A DNA stretch of 48,695 nt from JBPOHE01 sp052035915 (GTDB taxonomy: Bacteria; Pseudomonadota; Gammaproteobacteria; Chromatiales; Chromatiaceae), in NCBI GenBank assembly GCA_052035915.1, contig JBPOHE010000012.1, forward strand, positions 1 to 48,695. Direction: 5' to 3'. The notes under the pieces were generated by a model, which was given only the letters and a program-made list of their open reading frames with translations, had not been told where the DNA came from and did no database searches. Positions 37,961-47,420 of this stretch are shown piece by piece. The position numbers were made by a program, and so were the translations under genes. Position 1 is the stretch's first letter; the number at the start of each line of letters is the position of its first letter.

Positions 37961-39565
37961 ATGTTTTCATCAGGGGTCGGGGTTGGGCGCTCAGCGGGGC
38001 GCAGCCGTTTAGGTGTCGCGGCAGCCGGATTGTTGAGTCTTTGTTTAGGGATCTGCGGCCTGTCGGCGGTCTATGCTGTCAATCCGGCGCCACCGCCGCA
38101 GGGGGTCGACAAAGGCGGTGCCTTCACCTTCGCCAATGTCCACCGCCGCGCCGCCGAGCTAGCCAACCAAGCCTATCAGGACACCAAAGGCAACTTACCC
38201 GAGTATTTCCGCAACCTCAACTACGACCAGTTCCGGGATATCCGTTTCAAGCGGGATCGCGCCCTGTGGAAAGAGGAGGGCCTGCCCTTCCACGCCCACT
38301 TCTTCCCCCGCGGTTTTCTCTTTCATGACAAGGTCAGCATCAACATCATCGATAACGACGAGGTGAAACCCGTCGCCTTCAAAACCGATCTGTTCGATTT
38401 CGGCAAGAATCCGGTGCCTACCGAAGTTCCGGCCGATATGGGGTTCGCTGGCTTCCGCCTGCATTACCCTCTCAACAGCGACAACTATTTCGACGAACTC
38501 ATCGTCTTTCTAGGCGCCAGTTATTTCCGCGCCTTGGGCCAGAAGCAGAATTACGGCATCACCACCAGGGGTATCGCCATCAACACCGGCCTGCCTCAAC
38601 CGGAGGAGTTTCCCGCCTTCCGCGAATTCTGGATCGAGAAACCGGCCAAGGACGCCACCTCAATCACCATCTATGCCCTGCTCGACGGCCCCAGCCTCAC
38701 CGGCGCCTACCGTTTCGTTGTCAGGCCCGGTCTGCAGACGGTGATCGACGTCAAAGCCAATCTGTTCATGCGCGAGAAGGTGAAGAAACTTGGGCTTGCC
38801 CCCCTCACCAGCATGTTCTATCACGGCGAGAATACCGAGCGATGGGTAGATGACTTTCGTCCCGAGGTGCACGATTCCGATGGCCTGCTGATCGAAAGCG
38901 GTACCGGAGAGTTGATCTGGCGCCCGCTGGTGAACCCGAAGAACCTCTTGATCAGCCGTTTCCAGACCGAAAATCCTCATGGGTTCGGCCTGTTGCAACG
39001 GGACCGGAAATTTTCCAGCTATGAGGATCTCGAAGCCTTCTATCACAACCGGCCCAGCGCCTGGGTGGAACTCAAGGGCAACTGGGGGAAAGGCGCGGTC
39101 GAGCTGGTACAGATCCCGAGCAACTCCGAGCGCTACGACAATATCGTCGCCTACTGGATACCCGATCAGGAAACCCAGGCCGGTCAGGAGTTCAGTCTCG
39201 AATACAGGTTGCGCTATGCCCTGGACCCCGAGGCCCGCACCCATGGTGGTCGTACCATCGCTACCCGCATCGGCGGTGGCGGCACGGACATGCTGGATTC
39301 CAGCGTACGCAAGTTCGTTGTCGATTTCGCCGGCGATACCCTGGCCGGGTTGCCCGAAGACGCCAAGGTCGAGGCGATCGTCACCACCTCGGGGGGACAG
39401 ATCTCCAGCGCCATCGCCCACCGCAATCCTTTCCTCCCCGGCTGGCGCTTGTTCTTCGAGTTGACGCCGCCGCCTGGCCCCGAGGCCGTGGATCTGCGCG
39501 CCTACCTGAAGTCGGGCAATGACGTGCTCACGGAGACCTGGAACTATCAGTGGACCCGAAACTGA
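37961..39565 (+). CDS. opgG: periplasmic glucan biosynthesis protein OpgG (MdoG)
   Basis: OpgG acts in the periplasm in making osmoregulated periplasmic glucans. Family blocks are RRAAELANQAYQ, FRDIRFKRDRALWKEEGLPFHAHFFPRG (in parts), YFDELIVFLGASYFRALG, YGITTRGIAINTG, GLLQRDRKFSSYEDLEAFYH and GNWGKGAVELVQIP. The start is uncertain: the frame is open from 37772, and ATGs lie at 37910, 37931 and 37961. I chose 37961 because a signal peptide (ending LSAVYA) follows and a GGGG stretch precedes it. The gap 37497-37960 shows no other gene. OpgH is encoded downstream with one gene between. Confidence 0.9.
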   Translation: MFSSGVGVGRSAGRSRLGVAAAGLLSLCLGICGLSAVYAVNPAPPPQGVDKGGAFTFANVHRRAAELANQAYQDTKGNLPEYFRNLNYDQFRDIRFKRDRALWKEEGLPFHAHFFPRGFLFHDKVSINIIDNDEVKPVAFKTDLFDFGKNPVPTEVPADMGFAGFRLHYPLNSDNYFDELIVFLGASYFRALGQKQNYGITTRGIAINTGLPQPEEFPAFREFWIEKPAKDATSITIYALLDGPSLTGAYRFVVRPGLQTVIDVKANLFMREKVKKLGLAPLTSMFYHGENTERWVDDFRPEVHDSDGLLIESGTGELIWRPLVNPKNLLISRFQTENPHGFGLLQRDRKFSSYEDLEAFYHNRPSAWVELKGNWGKGAVELVQIPSNSERYDNIVAYWIPDQETQAGQEFSLEYRLRYALDPEARTHGGRTIATRIGGGGTDMLDSSVRKFVVDFAGDTLAGLPEDAKVEAIVTTSGGQISSAIAHRNPFLPGWRLFFELTPPPGPEAVDLRAYLKSGNDVLTETWNYQWTRN

Positions 39566-40119
39566 GTGCCCATCCCCGGCGCTCGGGGCGGGTACTACGC
39601 TGGCCGGCGCAGATCAGCGTACCGAGCGTCGAGGTATCGCCTGATCTCTGGGCTGACATCCAGCCCAAGGTCATGGCCTACCTCCTCGCCCTGGGCATGG
39701 GGGACGAGACCTTGCGTAGCGTCTTTGCCAAGGAAATCCAGGCCAGATTGCCGGGGCGCATCCGCGCCTCCTTTCCCACGGAACCGACCGAGCTGGCCAT
39801 CGACGAGGCCCAACAACTGCTCGATGACTGGCTGGCGCGGGAGTTGGGGGAGGGGCAACGCCCTTGTGAGTCCGGGCTGCTGGCCGCTCGGGCCGCGCTT
39901 CTCAGTCGTGCCTCCAAGGACTGGGTAGCGGCTTGGGGCAACAGCCGTCCTGGCCATATAGGCGAGATCCTCTGCGCCAACATCATTACCAATGTGCCGC
40001 CCCAGGCCCAACTCGCCATGCCGATACAACCTATCCGCTTGCGATCGCTCCGCCTGCTGCGAGCCTTGTTTCGCATGCTGGCCTCCCGCATCCGCTCCGG
40101 CTCGCCCAAGTCCTCCTGA
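39550..40119 (+). CDS. unknown protein between opgG and opgH
   Basis: A 189-aa protein with no signal peptide or clear membrane helix, mostly helical, with an arginine-rich C-terminus (RLRSLRLLRALFRMLASRIR). The start is GTG 39550, overlapping the end of opgG by 16 nt. The stop is 3 nt before opgH, so translational coupling in one operon is likely. I do not recognise a family. In Escherichia coli mdoG and mdoH are adjacent without such a gene. A regulatory or accessory role in glucan synthesis is inferred from position only. Confidence 0.75.
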   Translation: MDPKLSAHPRRSGRVLRWPAQISVPSVEVSPDLWADIQPKVMAYLLALGMGDETLRSVFAKEIQARLPGRIRASFPTEPTELAIDEAQQLLDDWLARELGEGQRPCESGLLAARAALLSRASKDWVAAWGNSRPGHIGEILCANIITNVPPQAQLAMPIQPIRLRSLRLLRALFRMLASRIRSGSPKSS

Positions 40120-40122
40120 ATC

Positions 40123-42207
40123 ATGACGCCACAGATCTCCAAACCCGTCGGGCGCAGACGACGCCGCAGCCTCTATTTTTCCCTGGTGCTCGCCACCACT
40201 GTCTTCGATCTGGCGCTTCTTACCGGTGCCTATCGACCTGGTGGCTTCAGCCCTCTGGAACTCTTGCTGCTTGTCCTCTACACCATCCTCATCGCCTGGA
40301 TCGCCGCCTCTTTCTGGACCGCGGTGATGGGCTACTTCACCCTCTTTACCGGCAAGGACAGGCTACGCCTCGGTAACCTCAACGCCGCACCCAGATCCAT
40401 CAGCGGCGGCGAGGAGTTCAGAACCGCCATCGTCATGCCCATCTACAATGAGGATCCGGTGCGGGTCTTCGCCGGTCTCAGGGCGATCTTCCACTGCCTG
40501 CAGGAGACCGGGAAAAGCGATCATTTCGATGTCTTCATCCTCAGCGACACCCGAGACCCGGATATCTGGGTGCAGGAGGAGCTTCAATGGCGTCAATGGT
40601 GCGTCGAGGCCAACCTTGGGGGGCGGGTGTTCTACCGTAACCGGGTCGAGAATACGGCGCGCAAGAGCGGCAATCTCGCCGACTTCGTCACCAACTGGGG
40701 TGGCCGTTACCGTTACATGATCGTGCTGGATGCCGACAGCCTCATGTCCGGCACCACCCTGGTGGAAATGGTGCGGCGCATGGAGGCCAATCCCAGGGTG
40801 GCCCTTTTGCAGGTGCCGCCGGTGCCGGTCAACCGGGAATCGCTCTTTTCGCGCATGTTGCAATTCGCCAGCAGCCTCTACGGGCGCATGTTCACCGCCG
40901 GCCTGAGTTACTGGCAGCTCGCCGACTCGAATTATTGGGGCCACAACGCCATCATCCGCGTGCGCGCCTTCGCTGCCCATTGCGGTCTGCCCCATCTGCC
41001 CGGACGGGAACCCCTAGGAGGGGAGATCCTCAGCCATGATTTCGTCGAGGCGGCCCTGCTCAGACGGGCGGGCTGGGAGGTCTGGTTGGCCTATGACCTC
41101 AACGGTAGTTATGAAGAGATCCCTCCGACCCTGATCGATTACGCCAAGCGCGACCGCCGTTGGTGCCAGGGCAACCTGCAACACGCCAGACTGGCCGCCG
41201 CCCGCAACCTGCGCCCCTTGAGTCGCTTGCATCTGGTCATGGGGGTGATGTCCTATCTGGCCTCGCCCTTGTGGTTCATTTTTCTCGTGGTGACCGGCCT
41301 GGAGGCCTATGTCCAGACCATCCAGGAGCCGATCTACTTTTTCGGCGACAACCTCTTTCCGGTGTGGCCGGAGTCCTACCGGGTGGAGATGACCACGGTG
41401 CTGGTGGTCACCCTGGCGATGCTGTTCCTGCCGAAGATTCTCGCTTGGGCGCTGCTGTTTCGCGACGCGGATCTCGCCAGGCAATACGGCGGTGTCTCCA
41501 GGGCCAGCCTCAGCGTCATCATCGAGAGCCTGTTCTCGGTACTCTTCGCCCCTATCCTGATGCTGTTCCAGACCAAATTCGTCACCGCCATCCTGTTGCG
41601 CAAGAATGTCGGCTGGCCCCCTCAGCAACGCGGTGACCACCAGACCGGTTTGGTCGAGGCCTTTTCCGCCCACGCCGGACAGAGCCTGCTGGCGATCGGC
41701 GCCGGGCTGTTGAGCTATTACCAGGTACCGGCCTTTTTCTGGTGGTTCACCCCGGTGCTGGCCGGCGCCGTGATCGCCGTCCCCTTATCCATGATTACCA
41801 GCCGGACTTCGCTCGGGCGCGGCACGAGACGCCTGGGGCTGTTCAAAACACCGGCAGAACACCAGCCGCCCAGGGTGTTGGAGCTGATGAAAAAGGAGCT
41901 GAAACATCTGGCTCAGAGCCCTGCCGCCTCGGCTAACTGGTACCTCGCCGCCTTCGATCCGGCCATCTATACCTTCCATGCCTCGCTGCTCCCCGATGTC
42001 CAGCCCAGCCGTAAGCGACGCCATTATGTCGAAGGGCTGATGATCCAGCTCGAAGACGAGGGGCCCAAGGGCTTGAGCAGCAGCGAGAAACGGGCACTGC
42101 TGTCCCATCGGGACACGCTGCGGGAGCTGCACAACATGTTGTGGGCCTTGCATGCGATGGAATTTACCGAGAGCGAAGGCTCCCCAAGCGGAGCGGAAAC
42201 CAGCTGA
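40123..42207 (+). CDS. opgH: glucan glucosyltransferase OpgH (MdoH)
   Basis: A 694-aa inner-membrane glucosyltransferase that builds and exports the glucan backbone from UDP-glucose. Membrane helices lie near residues 18-35, 46-68 and in the C-terminal half (about 365-590). The GT2 catalytic set is visible: MPIYNEDPVRVFAGL, the DAD motif at 203-205 (VLDADSLMSG), the acidic LSHDFVEAALL, and RRWCQGNLQH (QxxRW-type site). It is somewhat shorter at the N-terminus than the E. coli enzyme. Confidence 0.95.
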   Translation: MTPQISKPVGRRRRRSLYFSLVLATTVFDLALLTGAYRPGGFSPLELLLLVLYTILIAWIAASFWTAVMGYFTLFTGKDRLRLGNLNAAPRSISGGEEFRTAIVMPIYNEDPVRVFAGLRAIFHCLQETGKSDHFDVFILSDTRDPDIWVQEELQWRQWCVEANLGGRVFYRNRVENTARKSGNLADFVTNWGGRYRYMIVLDADSLMSGTTLVEMVRRMEANPRVALLQVPPVPVNRESLFSRMLQFASSLYGRMFTAGLSYWQLADSNYWGHNAIIRVRAFAAHCGLPHLPGREPLGGEILSHDFVEAALLRRAGWEVWLAYDLNGSYEEIPPTLIDYAKRDRRWCQGNLQHARLAAARNLRPLSRLHLVMGVMSYLASPLWFIFLVVTGLEAYVQTIQEPIYFFGDNLFPVWPESYRVEMTTVLVVTLAMLFLPKILAWALLFRDADLARQYGGVSRASLSVIIESLFSVLFAPILMLFQTKFVTAILLRKNVGWPPQQRGDHQTGLVEAFSAHAGQSLLAIGAGLLSYYQVPAFFWWFTPVLAGAVIAVPLSMITSRTSLGRGTRRLGLFKTPAEHQPPRVLELMKKELKHLAQSPAASANWYLAAFDPAIYTFHASLLPDVQPSRKRRHYVEGLMIQLEDEGPKGLSSSEKRALLSHRDTLRELHNMLWALHAMEFTESEGSPSGAETS

Positions 42208-42257
42208 CTCCCTTTGACGAGGCGGGATACACGAGCGATCGAGACAGGAGATCCATT

Positions 42258-43646
42258 ATGTCCTTGCTGAGAACCAAACCCATCGATGCCAATCACTCCG
42301 CCGATACCGGGCTGCATCGTTGCCTCACCGCCTTCGATCTCACCCTGCTCGGCATTGGTGCCATCGTCGGCGCCGGTATCTTTGTTCTCACCGGCGTGGC
42401 CGCGGCCAAGTATGCCGGGCCGGCCATCGTGCTCTCCTTCGTCGTTTCGGCCCTGGCCTGCGGTTTCTCCGCCCTGGCCTATGCTGAACTCGCGGCCAGC
42501 GTCGGTGGTTGCGGCAGCGCCTATGGCTATGCCTATGCCGGGCTGGGGGAACTGGTGGCCTGGATCATCGGCTGGGATCTCATCCTGGAGTATGGCGTGG
42601 CTACCCCGGCGGTAGCCATCGGCTGGTCCGGCTATGTCGGCAATGTGCTCGCCGCCATGGGCCTGGCGCTGCCGAAGCTATTGTTGCACGGGCCGGCGGA
42701 AGGCGGTTGGATCAACCTGCCCGCGGCGGGGATCATCCTCTTTCTGGCCGGACTCCTGGCGGCAGGGGTGCACACCAGCGCCCGTTTCAACCATATCATG
42801 GTGTTCGTCAAGTTGACGGCCATCCTGGTGTTCATCCTCGTCGCCATCTTTTACGTCGATCCCACCAACTGGCAACCCTTCATGCCCTTTGGTTGGAGTG
42901 GAGTGATGCAGGGAGCGGCCTTGATCTTTTTCGCCTATATCGGCTTCGATGCCGTTTCCACCGCCGCCGAGGAGGCCATCAATCCGCAACGGGATCTGCC
43001 CATCGGCATCCTCGCCTCGCTCGGGGTCTGCACCCTGATTTATATGCTGGTGGCGGGCTTGCTCACCGGCATCGTGCCCTATCCTAGCCTGGATGTCGCC
43101 TCACCGGTGGCGGATGCCCTGTTGAAGATCGGCCAACGATTCACCGCCGGACTCATCGCCGCCGGGGCCATCGCTGGCATCACCACAGTCATGCTGGTGC
43201 TCTACTATGGCCTGACGCGGATCTTTCTGGCCATGGCCCGGGATGGACTTCTCCCCGAGGTCTTCGCCAAGGTGAGTCCGCACAGCCGGACCCCGACCCG
43301 GGTCATCTGGGCCAGTGGCTTTCTCATGGCCGCCATCGCCGGTCTTATCCCCATCGGCACCGTCGCCGAACTGGTGAATATCGGCACCCTGGCCGCCTTC
43401 GTGTTGGTCTGTGGCGGTGTCATCATCCTGCGGCGGACCCAGCCGGACCTGCCGCGTCCCTTCAAGACCCCCTTCAGCCCGCTGCTGCCAGCCCTGGGGA
43501 TATTGACCTGCCTGGGGCTCATGTTCAGCCTGCCGGCCTTGACCTGGATGCGCTTCGGCCTCTGGATGTTCATCGGACTGATTATCTACTTTGTCTATTC
43601 CAGGTCGAACAGCCTGCTGGGTCAGGCCGAGGGGAACCGGGCCTGA
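42258..43646 (+). CDS. APC-family amino acid permease (cationic amino acid transporter-like)
   Basis: A 462-aa transporter with about 12 membrane helices. The family signature GIGAIVGAGIFVLTG is near residue 31, followed by GPAIVLSFVVSALACGFSALAYAELAA and FFAYIGFDAVSTAAEEAINPQRDLP, both typical of the CAT/YfnA group. AGGAG lies 7 nt before ATG 42258. The substrate cannot be set from sequence. The stop codon lies inside the outer inverted repeat that flanks copy D of the dispersed element. Confidence 0.9.
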   Translation: MSLLRTKPIDANHSADTGLHRCLTAFDLTLLGIGAIVGAGIFVLTGVAAAKYAGPAIVLSFVVSALACGFSALAYAELAASVGGCGSAYGYAYAGLGELVAWIIGWDLILEYGVATPAVAIGWSGYVGNVLAAMGLALPKLLLHGPAEGGWINLPAAGIILFLAGLLAAGVHTSARFNHIMVFVKLTAILVFILVAIFYVDPTNWQPFMPFGWSGVMQGAALIFFAYIGFDAVSTAAEEAINPQRDLPIGILASLGVCTLIYMLVAGLLTGIVPYPSLDVASPVADALLKIGQRFTAGLIAAGAIAGITTVMLVLYYGLTRIFLAMARDGLLPEVFAKVSPHSRTPTRVIWASGFLMAAIAGLIPIGTVAELVNIGTLAAFVLVCGGVIILRRTQPDLPRPFKTPFSPLLPALGILTCLGLMFSLPALTWMRFGLWMFIGLIIYFVYSRSNSLLGQAEGNRA

Positions 43647-43829
43647 GAAGCTGTTTGGAAACCTGCCTCCCGGGCATCGAGCGGAAAGGCCCGATTTTTG
43701 TTCTCTTTCTGGCAACAAATAAAGAAACAAAGCCAATATTGTTCTCTTATCGAGAACATGGATCGCGGGCACAGACCTTGGCCCCGAGGCGCGGAGGCTG
43801 TAACGAGACTTTCCAAACAGCTTCTGAGG
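43642..43829. repeat. 188-bp inverted-repeat-bounded unit carrying copy D
   Basis: A 20-bp inverted repeat (CCTGAGAAGCTGTTTGGAAA at 43642-43661, complement at 43810-43829) matches at 19 of 20 positions. It encloses copy D. The whole looks like a miniature transposable element, though no target duplication is clear. The rest of the gap to 44111 holds only a short hairpin AACGCATC/GATGCGTT (about 43878-43900). Confidence 0.6.
43665..43790 (+). repeat. dispersed palindromic element, copy D (about 126 bp)
   Basis: The left end GCCTCCCGGGC and the run AAAGGCCCGATTTTTGTTC match copy B's left arm. The right arm is diverged (GCCCCGAGGC at 43781-43790). Inner palindromes are GTTCTC-N5-GGCAAC (degenerate) at 43700-43716 and GTTCTC-N5-GAGAAC at 43741-43757, with starts 41 bp apart. 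It lies just downstream of the APC permease gene. Confidence 0.68.
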
Positions 43830-44111
43830 CTCACACAGCCTGATCGATAGGGAAGTCATGAATTTCAAGATGTAAATAACGCATCTTCTTATGATGCGTT
43901 TCGGGTGCCGAAGGGCCGGATGTGAAACGAAGGCGATAGAACCGGTCGAAGATGAAGGGAATCCTTTACCGCTATAGCTGGCGGCCACGAGGTTTGGAAC
44001 CTTCGACCTGGCGGCGGGTCTTTACCCACAGCCCGGCTTCGGCCCGAGGTCGGGTGTCAACCCTCGATAGCCACAGTCTCTCTTCTACTGCCGAATGGGG
44101 CGGGCGGCGAT

Positions 44112-47100
44112 ATGGCCACGATGCAGGATGTGTTCTATGACCGTAGCGGCAAGCGCTGGGGTCGCTTCTGGTTGGTGTTCGCGCTGCTCCTTGGCCTCGC
44201 GCTCATTGTCAGCCTGGCCTTCATCGACACCCTCTTGGTCACCCCCAAGCTCAAACCCCTGCAAGAGGCCAGCGATCTGCAACACAAGCTGCACGCCTTG
44301 ATCGCCCGGGAGACCAATCCCCCCGAGACTCATCACCCGCCCCAGTGGTTGCGAAACACCAGTTCATCCGCGGCCCAGACTTCCCAGACGCCTCTATCGA
44401 CGCAGACTGTTCGGGCCGCCTTTTACGTGAACTGGGACCCCAACAGCCTGGTCTCCCTGAAAGAACACCTGGCCGAACTCACCCACATCATTCCGGAATG
44501 GTTCAGTCTGGTCGATGTGCCGCCCCGTCTGGTTTCCCATGCCCAGGATCCGCAGCTGTCGGGCCTCCTCAAGGAGGGGCACCTCAGTATCCTCCCCCTA
44601 CTCACCAATCTCCAGGGCAGCGAATGGCAACCGGAAGCGGTGGAATCCCTGCTGCGCCGGGATTCTGAAGCCTGGGGAGCCTTTGCCGAAGCACTTGTCG
44701 CGCAACTCAAGGAGGCCGGCTGCGGCGGCGTACTCATCGACTGGCAACTCGTCGACCCCGTCTACCAACCCGAACTCAGCCGTTTCATCGCCTTCCTGAG
44801 CGCCGCTTTGCACAATGAAGAGCTGGAACTCTGGCTCGCCATCCCCGTGGGCAACGATACCGCCCTCTACGACCTGGACGCCCTCGCCCCCCAGGTCGAC
44901 CGCTTCCTCGCCACCCTCTATGACGAGAACGGGGAGAACGACGAACCCGGTCCTCCAGCCTCACTGCCTTGGTTTGCCGAATGGCTGGAGGTGCTGATGT
45001 CCCACGGCCATCCCGACCAATGGGTCATCGGCCTCGGCAACTATGGCTATGATTGGCCGCAAACAGGCGCTGCGGAAACCATCGGCTTCGCCGACGCCAT
45101 GACCCGGGTCCGGGTCCTCGACAATCCCGATCTGGCGACGGCGCCACCCCTCTACAGCCCCAGTTTCTCCTACAGCTTTGGTGAAGAGGAGCATCGGGTA
45201 TGGTTTCTCGACGGCCTAAGCTTCCGCAATCAGGCACGCCTGGCGTTGGCCCGGGGGGCCGGAGGCCTCGCCCTCTTTCGTCTGGGGACCGAGGACCCGG
45301 CTATTTGGCACGCCTTCGATCCCAGGGCCCCGGCCAGCCTTTTCGAGGTCCTGCCCAGCTCCGAACGCATCGCTCATCTGGGCCGCGGCGATTTCCTCAC
45401 CATCAAGGACGACAAGATCCAGGGTTTTCGCAAGCTGAGGGAAGAGGCCGACGGGACTTGGTCGGCGGACTACCAGGTCTTCCCCGGTTATCCGACCATC
45501 TACCATGATGGAGCCTCCGAACATGAGGTCGCCTTGACCTTCGACGATGGCCCCGACCCCCGCTGGACCCCCGCCATCCTGGACATCCTCAAGGCCAAGG
45601 GGGCCAAGGCCAGCTTTTTCGTGGTCGGGGTGGAGGTGGCACGTTATCCCGAGATCGTGCGACGCCTCCTCGACGAAGGTCATGAGATCGGCCTGCATAC
45701 CTATTTCCATCCGGATCTCTCCAAGATCTCGGCCAAACGTCTGCTACTGGAACTCAACGCCTCCCAACGATTGCTGGAGGGCGTCACCGGTCGCTCGACC
45801 ACCCTCTTTCGTCCTCCCTACAATGTCGACAGCCGTCCAGGCCTGCGCCAGGAGGTAGAGCCATTGATCCGGGTTCAGGAACTCGGCTATACCACGGTGA
45901 CCCAAAGCCTCGACACCCTGGATTGGGAGCGTCCCGGGGTGGAGGCCATCCTCGCCAAGGTTGAGGAAGGTCGACCCTTCGGCAACACCCTGCTGATGCA
46001 CGATGCCGGAGGCGATCGCTCCCAGACCTTGAAGGCGTTGCCCCGGATCATCGATTACCTGCGCCAGCGTGGCGATGAGATCGTCCCCCTGGGCCGACTC
46101 ATCCAGGCGACCCCTGACGACATCATGCCGCTCGCCGGTTCGGAAGAAACCCCGCTGATCACCCGAACCGGTTTCAGCACCCTGCGCGTCCTCGAACGCC
46201 TGTTCTGGGCCTTCATGATTCTGGCGACCGGGCTGGTATTGCTGCGCACCTTGGTGATCCTGGTGTTGGCCCTGATCCATCGGCGTCGCAGCCGTTTCCC
46301 ACAGCCGCCATCCATCCTACCACCGGTGTCCGTATTGCTGGCGGCCTACAACGAGGCCAAGGTGATCACCGCCACCCTGAACTCGGTCCTCGCCACCGAC
46401 TATGGGGCAGAGATCGAGGTGGTGGTGGTGGATGATGGCTCCAAGGACGAGACGGCGGAGCGAGTGGCCGCCATCGCGGCTGCCGACCCCAGGGTCAGGC
46501 TTGTGCGCCAGGCCAACCTGGGCAAGGCCAAGGCATTGCAGGCCGCCTTGGCGCACTCTAGCCACGAACACCTGGTGATGCTGGACGCCGATACCCAGGT
46601 CGAGTCCGAAACCATCGGCCGTCTGGTCCGCTTTCTGCAGCCCGAGGCGGTCGCCGCGGTGTCGGGGCATATCAAGGTCGGCAACCGCCACCGCTGGTTG
46701 GGTCGCTTCCAGTCCTTGGAGTACACCTGCGGCTTCAACCTGGATCGCCGTGCCTATGACGTGCTGAACTGCATCACCGTGGTGCCGGGCGCCGCCTGTG
46801 CCATCAAGCGGAGCGCCATCGAACAGGTCGGCGGGATCCCTGGCGAGACCCTGGCGGAGGATACCGATCTCACCCTGGCCTTCCACCGCGCCGGCTACCG
46901 GATCCGTTATGCCCCGGACGCGGTGGCCTGGACCGAGGCCCCCGAGACCATCTCTGCCCTCGCCCGCCAGCGGGTCCGCTGGTCCTTCGGTACCTCCCAA
47001 TGCCTGTGGAAGTATGGCGACATGATGTTCAACCCCCGTTATCGGGCCTTGGGCTGGTTCAGCCTGCCAAGCATCGCCATCTTCCAGATGTTTCTGGTCG

Positions 47101-47402
47101 CCATGATTCCCCTGGTTGACGCCTTGCTGGGGCTTTCCCTGGTGTGGGGATTCGGCCTGGCCATCGTCAACTATGTGGTCATCTTTCTCCTCGTCGACCT
47201 GGTGCTGGCGGCGGTGGCCTGTTGGATGGAGCGCGAGCCGCTCCGGCAAGCCTTCCATATCCTCTTGATGCGCCTGGTCTATCGCCCCTTGCTGGCCTAC
47301 GCGGTTTGGCGTTCGTTGTTCCGCGCCTTGCGAGGAAGCTGGTCGGGTTGGAGTAAATTGGAGCGTCGCGGCACCGTGCTCGCCGGGCGGACGCCAGGCT
47401 AA
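44112..47402 (+). CDS. GH18-like / polysaccharide deacetylase / GT2 glycosyltransferase fusion
   Basis: A 1096-aa membrane protein with three enzymatic parts. After a helix at about 19-38, residues about 100-400 resemble a GH18/YaaH-type hydrolase fold. Residues about 473-660 are a NodB (CE4) deacetylase with TFDDGPD (Asp478/479), HTYFHPDL, RPPYN and LLMHD. After a helix near 695-718, a GT2 domain follows with VVDDGSKDET, DADT (825), AEDTDL and QRVRW (953), then C-terminal helices. The set suits synthesis, deacetylation and trimming of a beta-linked amino-sugar polymer, as PgaB/PgaC do separately. The start could also be ATG 44121. A GH26-like gene follows after 18 nt. Confidence 0.9.
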   Translation: MATMQDVFYDRSGKRWGRFWLVFALLLGLALIVSLAFIDTLLVTPKLKPLQEASDLQHKLHALIARETNPPETHHPPQWLRNTSSSAAQTSQTPLSTQTVRAAFYVNWDPNSLVSLKEHLAELTHIIPEWFSLVDVPPRLVSHAQDPQLSGLLKEGHLSILPLLTNLQGSEWQPEAVESLLRRDSEAWGAFAEALVAQLKEAGCGGVLIDWQLVDPVYQPELSRFIAFLSAALHNEELELWLAIPVGNDTALYDLDALAPQVDRFLATLYDENGENDEPGPPASLPWFAEWLEVLMSHGHPDQWVIGLGNYGYDWPQTGAAETIGFADAMTRVRVLDNPDLATAPPLYSPSFSYSFGEEEHRVWFLDGLSFRNQARLALARGAGGLALFRLGTEDPAIWHAFDPRAPASLFEVLPSSERIAHLGRGDFLTIKDDKIQGFRKLREEADGTWSADYQVFPGYPTIYHDGASEHEVALTFDDGPDPRWTPAILDILKAKGAKASFFVVGVEVARYPEIVRRLLDEGHEIGLHTYFHPDLSKISAKRLLLELNASQRLLEGVTGRSTTLFRPPYNVDSRPGLRQEVEPLIRVQELGYTTVTQSLDTLDWERPGVEAILAKVEEGRPFGNTLLMHDAGGDRSQTLKALPRIIDYLRQRGDEIVPLGRLIQATPDDIMPLAGSEETPLITRTGFSTLRVLERLFWAFMILATGLVLLRTLVILVLALIHRRRSRFPQPPSILPPVSVLLAAYNEAKVITATLNSVLATDYGAEIEVVVVDDGSKDETAERVAAIAAADPRVRLVRQANLGKAKALQAALAHSSHEHLVMLDADTQVESETIGRLVRFLQPEAVAAVSGHIKVGNRHRWLGRFQSLEYTCGFNLDRRAYDVLNCITVVPGAACAIKRSAIEQVGGIPGETLAEDTDLTLAFHRAGYRIRYAPDAVAWTEAPETISALARQRVRWSFGTSQCLWKYGDMMFNPRYRALGWFSLPSIAIFQMFLVAMIPLVDALLGLSLVWGFGLAIVNYVVIFLLVDLVLAAVACWMEREPLRQAFHILLMRLVYRPLLAYAVWRSLFRALRGSWSGWSKLERRGTVLAGRTPG

Positions 47403-47420
47403 ACGAATTCGAGGAGCCCC

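Noticed and set aside
43975..44090. tRNA-like stretch (GGTTTGGAACCTTCGACC) before the fusion gene
   Set aside because: I could not pair an acceptor stem, D arm and anticodon arm; at best it is a tRNA fragment.
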